Shown here: piece by piece, positions 16,776 to 25,506 of the stretch
How positions within the stretch are numbered: the stretch's first letter is position 1
How the letters are laid out: the number at the start of each line of letters is the position of its first letter
Source of the DNA: Lysobacter sp. yr284
Lineage (GTDB): Bacteria; Pseudomonadota; Gammaproteobacteria; Xanthomonadales; Xanthomonadaceae
Reading direction: 5' to 3'
NCBI RefSeq assembly: GCF_900107375.1
Contig: NZ_FNPT01000010.1
Coordinates: forward strand, 62,001 to 126,000
DNA length: 64,000 bases
Notes under the pieces: model-generated
The model's database searches: none
Seen by the model: the letters and a program-made list of their open reading frames with translations, nothing else
Told to the model about the DNA's origin: nothing
Made by a program: the position numbers and the translations under genes

Positions 16776-19082
16776 TCAGCGGCTCAGCGGAATCTCCAGA
16801 TAACTCCCGCCATACCACCGCACCCGCATCGGCTCGCCGGCATCGGCGATGCTTTCCGCCGCCACCGCCTTGCCGCTGCCGTAGTTGATCTCCTGCTGCG
16901 GATTGCGCAGCACGCTGACCACCGCCACCAGCCGGCTGCCGGCCTGCATGCGCTTGCTGGTGGCGCGGCCGGCCTCGAAGTTCAGCACGGTGCGGCGGTC
17001 CGGCTCCAGCAGTTTGCGGCGGCTCACGTCGTCCACGTAGCTGGCGCGCGACTGGTAACGCGACAGCTCGAAGTAGCGCTGGTCGGGCATCAGCTCGTAC
17101 AGCGAGATATTGAAGTCGAAATCGCGCTTGTTCGTGCTCGCCTCCAACCGGCCGGAGAACAGGCCGCTGAACTCCTCGGCCTGCGCGAACGGCTCGCTGA
17201 CGAAGACCACGCTCTCGGCGGTGTCCAGCGCCGCATCGACGATGCCGCCGCCGGGCACGATGCGCTCGGCGTCGCGGCGGTCGCGCAGGTCGATGACCTG
17301 CTCGGCGTACGCGTCGGGCGCCGCGGCCTGCGCCAGGAACGCATAGCGGCTGTCGCTGCCGGCCGTCGCGCCGAGATAGAACTTCTGCCGCCGCTGCGCC
17401 ATCGCCGCCAGCGACGGCGCGTGCTTCCACTCATTGGCGCCCATCACCTGATAATTGATCCGGTCGGCCAGCAGCGCCGGCTTGGCCGCGCCCTTGAACA
17501 CGTAGTCGAACCACTGGTAACGCAATTGGCCGATGTCGATCTGCGCCTGCGGATCGAGCGTGTAGCCGCGCAGGCTGTCGCCGGTGGCGACCGTGCCGCG
17601 CTGGCCGCTGACGTGGTTGTACGGGCCGATCACCAAGTAGTGCTCGGCCTGCGGGCGATAGCGGTAATGCTCGCGCAGGTAATACAGCGCGCCGATCTGC
17701 GCGCCGTCGTAATAGCCGGTGGTGGTCAGCACCGGCAGGTCCAGCGCGGCGAACTCGTCGCGGTAGGGGATCATCGCCTGCCAGTACGCGTCGTAGTCCG
17801 GGTGCGAGAGCCAGCGCAGGTAGATCGGATTCGGCGTGCCGTCGATCTGCGGCAGCTCGCGATACGGCCGCCCGCTGACATACCAGCCCTGGTACATGCG
17901 CTGCCAGCGCGGGTAATCCTCGATCGCGGCGTTGTCCAGCTGGCGGCTGTTGGCGACATAGAACGGCCAGTAATACTGGAAGCCGTAGAAGATGCCGCCT
18001 TCCATCGGCACGTCCAGACCGGGCGCGCCGGTCACCGACGGCATCAGCGCCTTGAGCGCCTTGGGCCGGCGCTTGGCCGCCGCCCACTGGGTGAAGCCCT
18101 CGTAGCTGCCGCCGTACATGCCCACGCGGCCATCGCTCCACGGCTGCGCCGCGATCCAGTCGATCAGCGCCGCGGCATCGTCGCCGTCGTGCTCGTACGG
18201 CATCGCCTTGTCGGTGCTGCAACCCTTGCCGCGGCTGGTGCCGGTGACGCCGACATAGCCGTTGGACGCCGACCGCCGCGCCTCGTTGAGCGTGGTGCTG
18301 GGGTCGGCATAGATGGTGAAGTTCAACAGCGTCGGCAAGCGCGCGGCGGCGTTGAGCGGACGCACCACCGTCGCGCAGACCGTGGCGCCGTCGGGCGTGG
18401 CCACCGCCACATCGCGTTCCACTCGATAACGCCGCGCATCGTCCGCCGCCGTCAGCGCCGGCAGCAGCGGCGCCATCGCCGCATAACTGCGTTCGACCTG
18501 ATAGCTGCGCACCAACGCCAGCGCCGCGGCGCGGTCCAGCGCCGGCTGCTTGCGCAGCGGCGCCAGCGCATCGGCCAGCGCGCGGCGCTGGCGCGGAACA
18601 TCGGGCGACTCGAAATTCAGCACCCGCATCGCCACCCCGGCGGCGCGGTCGTCCATCGGCGTCACCGTCTCGGCGAACGCGCGCGTCAGCGCCGCGCCGA
18701 AGTCCAGCCCCTGCCCGGCCTGCAGCGCCTTGGCGCGCGCATACAGGCGGTACTGGGCGAAGTTCGGCCGCACCGGCACCGGCCCCTGGGTGGCGGTGGC
18801 CGACAATGCCTCCAGGCTGCGCTCGGCGGCGGCGTAATCGCCGGCCACCAGTTGCAGGCGGAAGCGCTGGTTGAGATCGCGGCTGCGGTCGTCGTCGCGA
18901 TAGTCGGCGAGCAATTGCCGCGCCAGCGCCGGCATCGCCGCGTCCAGGCGCGCGCCGTCTTCGATGGCTGCAGCCGGCAAGACATACGACGCAGACGCCG
19001 CAGCGGGCGTCGCCGCCCACCCATCGGCGGCCCAGAACACACCGGCGGCGACCAGCGCCGCCCCCCAGATCGATCTCAGCAT
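16776..19082 (-). CDS. S15/CocE-family X-Pro dipeptidyl-peptidase-like hydrolase
   Basis: A 768-aa exported serine hydrolase. Residues 1-24 are a signal peptide. An N-terminal helical region of about 200 residues precedes the catalytic domain. The catalytic domain carries the nucleophile GGSYEG (about 322), the acid in TTGYYDGAQ (about 458) and the histidine in GPYNHVSGQ (about 490), in the order of the X-Pro dipeptidyl-peptidase S15/CocE group. The C-terminal beta-jelly-roll domain (VFVSEPFAQAEEFSGLFSGR onward) matches PepX_C. The family cleaves Xaa-Pro dipeptides or acyl esters; which applies here is unknown. A GGGAGGA site precedes the ATG at 19082. It converges with the lectin-like gene. 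Confidence 0.88.
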   Translation of the reverse strand: MLRSIWGAALVAAGVFWAADGWAATPAAASASYVLPAAAIEDGARLDAAMPALARQLLADYRDDDRSRDLNQRFRLQLVAGDYAAAERSLEALSATATQGPVPVRPNFAQYRLYARAKALQAGQGLDFGAALTRAFAETVTPMDDRAAGVAMRVLNFESPDVPRQRRALADALAPLRKQPALDRAAALALVRSYQVERSYAAMAPLLPALTAADDARRYRVERDVAVATPDGATVCATVVRPLNAAARLPTLLNFTIYADPSTTLNEARRSASNGYVGVTGTSRGKGCSTDKAMPYEHDGDDAAALIDWIAAQPWSDGRVGMYGGSYEGFTQWAAAKRRPKALKALMPSVTGAPGLDVPMEGGIFYGFQYYWPFYVANSRQLDNAAIEDYPRWQRMYQGWYVSGRPYRELPQIDGTPNPIYLRWLSHPDYDAYWQAMIPYRDEFAALDLPVLTTTGYYDGAQIGALYYLREHYRYRPQAEHYLVIGPYNHVSGQRGTVATGDSLRGYTLDPQAQIDIGQLRYQWFDYVFKGAAKPALLADRINYQVMGANEWKHAPSLAAMAQRRQKFYLGATAGSDSRYAFLAQAAAPDAYAEQVIDLRDRRDAERIVPGGGIVDAALDTAESVVFVSEPFAQAEEFSGLFSGRLEASTNKRDFDFNISLYELMPDQRYFELSRYQSRASYVDDVSRRKLLEPDRRTVLNFEAGRATSKRMQAGSRLVAVVSVLRNPQQEINYGSGKAVAAESIADAGEPMRVRWYGGSYLEIPLSR

Positions 19083-19364
19083 TCGTCCTCCCAGGCGCAG
19101 CGGCACTCCCCGATGAGATGCCGGCGCGAGCCGAATCGTCGCACGACTGCGCAACGCCTGCGCAACGCCTGAGTTCCCTCGCCCGCGCAGGCGCGGCCCG
19201 AACAGCGCAGCGCACCGCCGCGCGGCCAAGCGCCGGCGCGGCTCGCGCCGCAGCCGCATGCCGGCGAACGCCATGCAGCCTTCGCGCCCAGTGGCCGCTC
19301 GCACAGGCCCGCACCGTTTGTGGGTGAGGCCCGCCTCGGCCGCCACCCACAGGACCGCAGCCCC

Positions 19365-20189
19365 ATGAGCTATCCCGATTGCCAGTACTCGCACGTCACC
19401 TGGATCCGCAAGGACAGCCCCACCTTCAAGGCGCTGATCGAGGGCCTGAGGAACGACCACACGGGCGGCGCCGCGGTGACCACGTTCCTGGCCACCCTGA
19501 CCTCGGCCCACGAAGCCTTCAAGCAAGGGCTGCGCCCCGGCGCCGACCTCAACCGGCTGCTGGCGAAGTACCAGGACGCTACCGGCATCATCTCCACGCG
19601 CGAATACGCCTTGCCCGACATTCCCAACGACCCGAACGACCCCAGCAACAGCTTCCTCACCGACCTGGTCGAAGGCATCGCCGGCGCGGCGATGACCGAG
19701 ATCGGAATCGGCATCTCGCTGTACACCCTGGTGATGGACCTGGTGGCGCTGTTCAACATCAAGCTGCATCTGCGCGGCGTGCTGTTCAACACCGCGGCCA
19801 CCGACCTGGAAGAACTGCGCATCAACTACGGGCCCAACGGCATGCCGAACCTGTTCCCGCTGAAAACGATCCTTCCCGGCGCCAAGCCGATCATGAATCC
19901 GCTCGACAAGAAGAATTACGACTGCGTCGGCTTCACCCTGTTCGGCGGGATCGGCTTCCAGGGGCTGGAAGGATTCTTCGTTTCGGTCCAAGCGCTGCGC
20001 AAGAAAGGCCCGTCGCCGCCGCCGATGTACTGCCAGTACTACTCCCAGTTCCGCGGCATCTCGGTCGGCATCGACGACCGCAGCCACGGGCCGTTGCGCG
20101 AGGTGTTCCGTGCCGACAACGACACCGTCGGGGTGTTGGTGAATCAGCCGATGAGCACGTACGGCGTGACCATGATCGTGTACAGCTGA
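19365..20189 (+). CDS. Hypothetical protein, 274 aa
   Basis: The family is not recognised. The sequence begins MSYPDCQYSHVTWIRKDSPT with no signal peptide. A helical N-terminal half is followed by a long hydrophobic stretch (LVEGIAGAAMTEIGIGISLYTLVMDLVALF, about 104-133). The C-terminal half is rich in beta strands and glycine (FTLFGGIGFQGLEGFFVSV, YYSQFRGISVGIDD). An amphipathic/hydrophobic hairpin followed by a beta domain is seen in some pore-forming or membrane-inserting proteins, but no motif proves this. The ATG at 19365 is preferred over an upstream GTG. It converges with the next gene across a hairpin. Confidence 0.65.
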   Translation: MSYPDCQYSHVTWIRKDSPTFKALIEGLRNDHTGGAAVTTFLATLTSAHEAFKQGLRPGADLNRLLAKYQDATGIISTREYALPDIPNDPNDPSNSFLTDLVEGIAGAAMTEIGIGISLYTLVMDLVALFNIKLHLRGVLFNTAATDLEELRINYGPNGMPNLFPLKTILPGAKPIMNPLDKKNYDCVGFTLFGGIGFQGLEGFFVSVQALRKKGPSPPPMYCQYYSQFRGISVGIDDRSHGPLREVFRADNDTVGVLVNQPMSTYGVTMIVYS

Positions 20190-20214
20190 GCCGATCGCCG
20201 CCGACGCCCGAAAC

Positions 20215-20245
20215 GCACAGGCCCAGCGATGCGCGGGGCCTGTGC
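20215..20245. terminator. Bidirectional hairpin terminator
   Basis: A ten-base stem (GCACAGGCCC / GGGCCTGTGC) with an eleven-base loop lies between the convergent stops at 20189 and 20258. There is no T-tract, so it is a probable but unproven terminator for both genes. Confidence 0.55.
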
Positions 20246-20257
20246 AGCGCCGGCGCC

Positions 20258-20740
20258 CTACGCCTTCGGCGCATCCGCCGGCGGCGCCGCGCGCTTGGCC
20301 GGCGTGCGATTGAACCGCGCCGACAACATCTGCCGCAGCGCCTCCAGCCCCTCGCCCTTGCCGGCGATCTTCAGGAAGGCATACCCCTCCAACCCGTTGG
20401 TCATCAGATCGCTGCCCAACGCGGTTTCGGTGTCGCGCAGCTTCTCGTGCAGGCGCGTCACCCGCAGCGCGCGCGGGCGCAGGCTGTCGAGCAAGGCCAG
20501 ATCGCGGCGCAGGCCGTCCAGGTCGAAATTGCGCGGCAGGATGCCGGGGTTCTCGCCCATCACATGCAGCGCCTGACGGCAGAAGGCTTCGGATTTGTCG
20601 CCCATCTTGGTCAGCTGGCGGCGCTGGTCCAGCGGCAGCGCCACCAGCCCGGCGAGGTGGTTTTCGAGCGTGGTCAATGCCTCGTCGATGAGGGCGAGCG
20701 ACTCGGCGGACAGGGAAAAGTCGATCAGGTTCTGGCTCAT
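20258..20740 (-). CDS. Conserved hypothetical protein, 160 aa
   Basis: A small soluble, mostly helical protein (MSQNLIDFSLSAESLALIDE...) with blocks that look conserved: LPLDQRRQLTKMGDKSEAFC and NLDLD-like RDLALLDSLRPRALRV. The tail is Ala/Pro/Lys rich. No domain name can be given. An AAGGA site sits five bases before the ATG. Its upstream DNA is the 21-bp tandem array, which separates it from another small leftward gene. Confidence 0.7.
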   Translation of the reverse strand: MSQNLIDFSLSAESLALIDEALTTLENHLAGLVALPLDQRRQLTKMGDKSEAFCRQALHVMGENPGILPRNFDLDGLRRDLALLDSLRPRALRVTRLHEKLRDTETALGSDLMTNGLEGYAFLKIAGKGEGLEALRQMLSARFNRTPAKRAAPPADAPKA

Positions 20741-20826
20741 GGCAATCCTTGGCAGTCGGGGGACGCCGGCCGCGACGGCCGGCCCGCGCAGCCTAAAACC
20801 GCGCGCGCGACCCGCAGCGGCCCGGA

Positions 20827-21283
20827 CGCAAGCCGCGACGGCCCGACCGCAAGCCGTCGCGCCTTGCGCGTGGCCCGCCGACACCCAAGCGCAAGCCCGC
20901 GCGGCTTGCGCGCGACACACCCGGCTTGCGCGCAACGTCGTACGCGTTGCGCACGCAAGCCACATCGGCTTGCGCGCAAGCCTTGGCGGAGCAAGCGCAA
21001 GCCGTCGCGGCTTGCGCGCAAGCCGAACCGGTTGCGCGCAAGGCGTTGCGCTTTGCGAACGCAAGGTGCGAAGCGTGGCGCGCAAGAATCGGCAGGTTGC
21101 GCGCAAGGCTCGACGGCTTGCGGCCGGGATGCGCAGCCTTGCGGCCGGGCCGGCGCGGCTCGCGGCCGGGCGAAAACGGCTTGCGCGCAAGCCGAAACGC
21201 CTCGCGCGCGACACCTTTTGGCTTGCGCGCGAAGCAATTTGGCTTGCGAAAGCAGCGATTCGGCCCGAAGCCCGGCCCCGACA
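20827..21283. repeat. Degenerate tandem array, 21-bp period, palindromic core
   Basis: About 22 units are spaced 21 bases apart (a few 20 or 22). The core is GGCTTGCGCGCAAGCC, a 16-base palindrome, exact at 20967, 21009 and 21178. Variants occur at 20827, 20848, 20890, 20903, 20923, 20945, 21030, 21080, 21095, 21115, 21136, 21157, 21199, 21220, 21241 and 21262. Three units (21115-21170) carry TTGCGGCCGGG instead, a local sub-family. Because 21 is a multiple of three, several frames on both strands stay open, giving Arg/Ala/Leu/Lys-rich repeat translations; none has a convincing start. It lies in the 606-base gap upstream of the 160-aa gene. Confidence 0.85.
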
Positions 21284-21346
21284 AGGCGGCGGCCATGCCC
21301 GCCCCCTCGCGACCGCCCGGCCCGTCACCGCGAGAAGGCGCGTCCC

Positions 21347-21643
21347 TCAGTGCAGACGCCCCGACGCTCCCGGCCCGTCCCCATCCTCCCCGGCGGGCGA
21401 CCAGACACAGGCCGCCATCACCGGGTCCAGCCGCCGGGCCAGGGCCTGGAAGACCTCCCGCAGCAAGCGGCGGTCCTGCCCGGCGGGATACCCGATCTCG
21501 ATCAACACCTCAGGCTGCAAGGTCCGCACGATGCCGTGCAGTTCCTGCTGGAAGGCGGAAAGGGCTTTGAATGCGTCGACGGGCATCACCACGCCTTCTT
21601 GCGGGGATGCGCGGTCGGATTTGCGGGCGGGCTTACGGGGCAT
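21347..21643 (-). CDS. Small hypothetical protein, 98 aa
   Basis: A short, soluble helical protein (MPRKPARKSDRASPQEGVVM...) with a basic N terminus and a middle amphipathic region (VDAFKALSAFQQELHGIVRT). A strong GGAGGA site lies eight bases before the ATG, which supports expression. No family is recognised. It points into the tandem array and may be co-transcribed with the 160-aa gene beyond it. Confidence 0.6.
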   Translation of the reverse strand: MPRKPARKSDRASPQEGVVMPVDAFKALSAFQQELHGIVRTLQPEVLIEIGYPAGQDRRLLREVFQALARRLDPVMAACVWSPAGEDGDGPGASGRLH

Positions 21644-22163
21644 ACGCGGTACTCCTCCAAACGACAGCTATGAAAAGACCCACCATTGACGAAGGTAGGA
21701 ATCGCTATGTGTTTGGGAGTTTCGACGCTCCGTGGGTGGGACTCTGTAGAGCCAGTACAGAACTGTCAATCAGACTTGTCCGAGTTTATCGCTCGGTTAC
21801 GTATCCATGCAGAGGCCATTCTGAAGAGGCGGTCGGCGCTATAGATGTCCGCTTTCGACCCATAGCCATCATTCACAAAGGATACCTGGTAGCGCCCGGT
21901 GCGACCTCTGCCCTTACACGGGCGACATTGGCTGGCGGCCAGCGCATGGGGCCCGTCTGCAGGTTACTGGCTATGACGGCATCGCTGGCGGGAGGATCGT
22001 CCACGAAGCCGCGGATGGTGCGCTTCGCCTACCCGGGCCGCGTTTTCTGACGCGCCGACGGGCAGACCGCCTCTCTCAGAGGGCGCAAGTGATGATCCCA
22101 AGGATGATTGGCCGTTCCTTGGCTATTATCTAGGGACGGTCTCATCGGACACTTGGGGGGTGT
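21644..22163. other. Intergenic region opening an AT-richer segment
   Basis: No protein-like frame is visible. From about 21665 the base composition turns visibly more AT-rich. It contains one copy of a dispersed imperfect palindrome at 21845-21872. The remaining sequence resembles degenerate intergenic repeat DNA. It probably also contains the promoter of the HNH gene. Confidence 0.5.
21845..21872. repeat. Dispersed imperfect palindrome, copy 1
   Basis: The left half ATGTCCGCTTTCG and a diverged right half face each other about CACCC-like spacing. It belongs with the copies at 23066-23095 and 26590-26613; the shared core is GTCCGCTTTCGG facing its complement. Such palindromes are widespread in gammaproteobacterial intergenic DNA. 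Confidence 0.5.
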
Positions 22164-22979
22164 ATGGCTGTCAATCAGGAAGAGCGTGCCTATCGGGCTT
22201 GGAGGGTGCTTACCGCGGTTGCGTCGAAGAGGAGTGGGTTGATCACCTACGGAGAGTTGGGTGCGGCAATCAGCGTCCACCCACGCGCGCTTCGTTATGT
22301 GCTGGGGGTAATCCAGGCGTACTGCCTCGACCAGAGGCTTCCGCCTTTGACGATTCTGGTGGTGAATGCGCAGGATCAGACGCCAAGCTCGGGGTTCATC
22401 GCTTGGGATGTGGACGACCTGCCCGAAGGGTTGCGGAAGGTCCGCAACTACGCATGGAACGAGAGCGAGAACCCATTCCTCTATGCATCCCAAGGCGAAA
22501 CCGAACAAACGCTCGCCGCAGAGCTGGATTCCGATCCCGGGAAGGCCGCCGATATCTACGCGCAGGTCAAGGTACGTGGCACGGCGCAATCGATCTTCAG
22601 AAAGACGCTGTTGCTCGCGTATCAGGGGCGGTGCGCAATTTGTGGGCTGACTTTCGAGGATGCCCTTCAGGCGGCCCACCTGATCGAATGGAACGCCTGC
22701 AGCCCCGCGCAGCGGATGGCCACGTGTAACGGACTGCTGCTTTGCGCAACGCATCATCGCCTGTTCGATTGCGGTTACATCACCATCGCGCCAGATCACA
22801 CCGTGTACTACATCGATCCGAAGGGCGGGGATGGGAAGTACTCCAGCGCGGACAGTCAGGTTTCAACGACCCTTCATGGCAAAAAAGCTTTCATGCCTAA
22901 GGACCGCCGTCACTGGCCTTCGGCAGAGTGTCTTGGATGGCATTACAAGATGTACGACTGGAAGCTCCATGCCATGTAG
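22164..22979 (+). CDS. HNH endonuclease domain protein
   Basis: A 271-aa protein with an N-terminal helical/winged-helix-like domain (RSGLITYGELGAAISVHPRAL), a middle linker and a C-terminal HNH nuclease of the HNH_2 type. CAICG (about 156-160) supplies a metal-site cysteine pair, AAHLIEW (about 170) the first catalytic histidine, and NGLLLCATHHRLFDCGYI (about 187-204) the Asn and following histidines. Such proteins occur as solitary restriction-like or mobile-element nucleases. It is not linked to a methylase here. It has lower GC than the flanking core genes, which suggests recent acquisition. Confidence 0.85.
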   Translation: MAVNQEERAYRAWRVLTAVASKRSGLITYGELGAAISVHPRALRYVLGVIQAYCLDQRLPPLTILVVNAQDQTPSSGFIAWDVDDLPEGLRKVRNYAWNESENPFLYASQGETEQTLAAELDSDPGKAADIYAQVKVRGTAQSIFRKTLLLAYQGRCAICGLTFEDALQAAHLIEWNACSPAQRMATCNGLLLCATHHRLFDCGYITIAPDHTVYYIDPKGGDGKYSSADSQVSTTLHGKKAFMPKDRRHWPSAECLGWHYKMYDWKLHAM

Positions 22980-23480
22980 CTGCATTGCAAAACAATCGTA
23001 TGTGGCCACCGGCGGCCAGGACAGGTAATAGCGTCAGCTTTTGGCCCAGATCGGCCGTTAACGAGAATGACGGCTATCGACCCAAAGCAGTCGTTCGGAC
23101 TCGCATTCTCTCTATCCGTCTGTGAGTCATGGGCCTGTTCGCCGGACCTAGCCTCACTAAGCTCTGGGGACGACGGTGCGTCAATCGGGAAGTCGCCGAC
23201 GCTGTCCGAAATGCGGCCGTGGCATCAAGCCAAAACTCGACGATTTCATTCCGCTCAAAAGCAACTATCGATGGTACCCATGTGAGCACTGTTCAACCTA
23301 GCTCATCCGCCGCTTGAGCCGGACCTTGCGGGTGCCAGGATATGGGTGGCAGAAGCTAGGGTGCGCCCGACGAACGGTAGCTGCAAGTTGCCCGATACGG
23401 CCGACGTGTTCCGTTTAGCTGCTTAAGAGGGCGCTTTCGATGAAGCGCGTCAGCCAGTCTAGTAGACAAGGAGTTTGGCT
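22980..23480. other. Intergenic region with degenerate repeat DNA
   Basis: No supported gene. The second copy of the dispersed palindrome lies at 23066-23095. Short open frames around 23000-23320 have no ribosome-binding site and show repeat-derived composition. The last 40 bases hold the AAGGAG site of the next gene. Confidence 0.5.
23066..23095. repeat. Dispersed imperfect palindrome, copy 2
   Basis: AATGACGGCTATCG faces CAAAGCAGTCGTT with only a few mismatches around the centre ACCC. It matches the element at 21845-21872 in its core and layout. Confidence 0.55.
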
Positions 23481-24284
23481 ATGCGATTCGTCATCGCTGT
23501 GCTTGCATTAACACTGGTGTCGACGGCCCAAAGTACGTATGCACAGGAACCAGAAACGGAAGTTGTGGATGGTCTGATCAAGCGGATCTACGCAACGCTG
23601 GCGCGAGATCGGGGATTCAACGTACTGAGCGCACCAGACGCAGGGGCTGCGCAAATAGGAAATGTGTACTACGTGACTGATCCTGCGTGCGCGAGTGACC
23701 TCCTGTCAATGGCAAAGACGGGAACACCAACGCAGCTTTTCCTTGCTTTAGAGCTCCCACACCAGGAGCGCTTCAAGCCGCAGCCCATTAGCAACTGGAC
23801 CAGCGTTCGTCTGGTAGCCATAGCTGGTCGCGCTTTCAAGACTGACGTGGGTGCCGAAAAGCCGGAGTGGGCGGCGCAAATTGGCCTCTCCATTGCAGCC
23901 ATGGAGCAGACCAACGCGCAGATACTGTTTGCGACTCGCAGATTCAGCTCAATCCCAATAAAGAAAGCTATGGTGAATGAGCTACTAGCTCAGGGTGTTG
24001 ATGACGCCTCCGACCTCGGCGACGGCGCAACTGGAGCCCTAGCGCCTCATGAGGAACTGATTGTTCAGAAGTTTGAGTTCGATCGGAAGGCTGTCCGTGG
24101 AAAGAAAGGTGGAGTGATGGTTCGGCTGATGGAACTCTTCAGTGCTCGAGTAGAGGCGGGTTCGGAAGTGACCCGTACCGCTGGATTCAAGCAAGCGACC
24201 TATTCAACCGCCGCATTCAAATCCGTGACAACCTTGTTTCGTAATTGCTCCGTGCTGGCAACACCTGCAGTCACTGCTCCCTAA
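23481..24284 (+). CDS. Secreted hypothetical protein, 267 aa
   Basis: A signal peptide is clear (MRFVIAVLALTLVSTAQSTYA, residues 1-21) and AAGGAG lies seven bases before the ATG at 23481. The mature protein is a mixed alpha/beta chain with two cysteines (in DPACASDLL and near the C terminus, RNCSVLA) that could form a disulphide. I cannot assign a family. It is lower in GC than core genes and lies in a run of small exported proteins, all likely acquired together. Confidence 0.65.
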   Translation: MRFVIAVLALTLVSTAQSTYAQEPETEVVDGLIKRIYATLARDRGFNVLSAPDAGAAQIGNVYYVTDPACASDLLSMAKTGTPTQLFLALELPHQERFKPQPISNWTSVRLVAIAGRAFKTDVGAEKPEWAAQIGLSIAAMEQTNAQILFATRRFSSIPIKKAMVNELLAQGVDDASDLGDGATGALAPHEELIVQKFEFDRKAVRGKKGGVMVRLMELFSARVEAGSEVTRTAGFKQATYSTAAFKSVTTLFRNCSVLATPAVTAP

Positions 24285-24604
24285 GCCGAGCGGCATCCTT
24301 TGCCACTGCATGGCCATGCTGCGGGGTAGCGCTACATTTGGCTAGGAAGAAAAGGGCGACCATCGTCCGAGTACTGAAAGCCATGTAGGGGAAGGCTTAT
24401 GGCAATGGAGTCGCCAACCGAGGCAGACAACGAGTGCCCATGGAATGGCTTACAGGTTTTGCGGCGTGATTTGCTTGTGCCCCGCTGAATCGTCCATCCG
24501 AGGCCATGAACTCAGCTTCGCCACGGTAGTGCAGGGTCTGCGGACGCTTTGGTGTGATAGCAGCCAATTCGACCCGAACCCGCTTCGACGGCGGGCTGCA
24601 GCCA
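24285..24604. other. Intergenic region between convergent genes
   Basis: No gene supported. The sequence is moderately AT-rich; no strong hairpin with a T-tract was found. Confidence 0.5.
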
Positions 24605-25501
24605 TCATTCCCCTAAAGCAGATTTAGAGGATGAGCTCGCGTCCACTACTACCAGTCCATTGGCTGATTTGATTTTCAACCGCTCAATTGCTCTCATTGC
24701 TAGATAGTTGATGGAGTTCACTTTCGTCCCGCGCCCGGCCAGATAAAGCAACCGGAGCATTCTGGCGATAAAATCTGGATGTCTCGTCCCGCCATCTATG
24801 ACGATCGGATCAAAGTTCGATGAATTGAAGAGAATTCCCGCTCCCTGCGCTATCGCTTCGCAGGGCTCAGGATAGGTTGTGGGGCAAAGATTTTTTCTTA
24901 TCAGGTTGTTAACAATGGTAAGTAGAAGTGCATAGTTTTCAGCTTCTGACTTATCTAATGCACCCATAACTGAGATTGAGTACTCGTCGGCTTCTAGCTC
25001 AGAGCGCTGTTGCTCCACCTCATACACTAGAAATCCGGAATGGGCGGTCCTATACGAAGAAGGATGGTGCCCCTTTTCAATATGGCCAATCTCGTGTGCG
25101 ATAACCCATTTCAAGAGAATTAGCTGATCTTTCGTATAGTGCGCAATTTTGTTTCTCGGGAGCTTGGCCGACAAGAGCCCAAACTCCTCAGACAATGAGT
25201 CGATGACTCTGAGATCACAAGTAACGATGCGGAGATTAGCGTTCGCGCGGCAGTTGTCATTGTCTGGGCTCATTGACGTAGGGCTGGATCTAAAAATAAC
25301 TAGCGAAATCAAGTCAGTATCACGCTTGACAGGTCCCTGCTTGTTAGGGACCAATCGAAATGTTCTTCGCTCCTCTCCTATTTCTGCTATCCATCGCTGC
25401 TCAACTACAGCATCTAAGGTGAGATGTGGCTGTTGAGCCCAAGCAGGTCCCGCAGCTAAAGCGAATAGTGTGCTAAGAATGGACAGGATTGTATTTGCCA
25501 T
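24605..25501 (-). CDS. Secreted zinc metalloprotease-like protein (M48-like)
   Basis: A 298-aa exported protein (signal peptide about 1-22, ending AWA). It has the zinc motif HEIGHIEKGHH (about 134-144) and a downstream ELEADEYSISV (about 171-181), giving the HExxH ... ExxAD arrangement of gluzincin M48-type peptidases. The family normally has membrane helices, which are absent here. It begins five bases after the stop of the amidase-like gene, so the two are co-transcribed. Base composition is clearly AT-richer than in the core genes, with codons such as ATA and TTA used freely. Confidence 0.75.
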   Translation of the reverse strand: MANTILSILSTLFALAAGPAWAQQPHLTLDAVVEQRWIAEIGEERRTFRLVPNKQGPVKRDTDLISLVIFRSSPTSMSPDNDNCRANANLRIVTCDLRVIDSLSEEFGLLSAKLPRNKIAHYTKDQLILLKWVIAHEIGHIEKGHHPSSYRTAHSGFLVYEVEQQRSELEADEYSISVMGALDKSEAENYALLLTIVNNLIRKNLCPTTYPEPCEAIAQGAGILFNSSNFDPIVIDGGTRHPDFIARMLRLLYLAGRGTKVNSINYLAMRAIERLKIKSANGLVVVDASSSSKSALGE

Positions 25502-25506
25502 GACAA

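Noticed and set aside
20827-21283. CRISPR array
   Set aside because: Units are 21 bases long with no unique spacers between them, and no cas genes are nearby.
20595-21689. Arg/Ala/Leu-rich repeat proteins encoded in or across the 21-bp array on either strand
   Set aside because: Several frames on both strands are open at once because the period is a multiple of three. None has a convincing ribosome-binding site, and the DNA palindrome, not any peptide, is the better-conserved feature.
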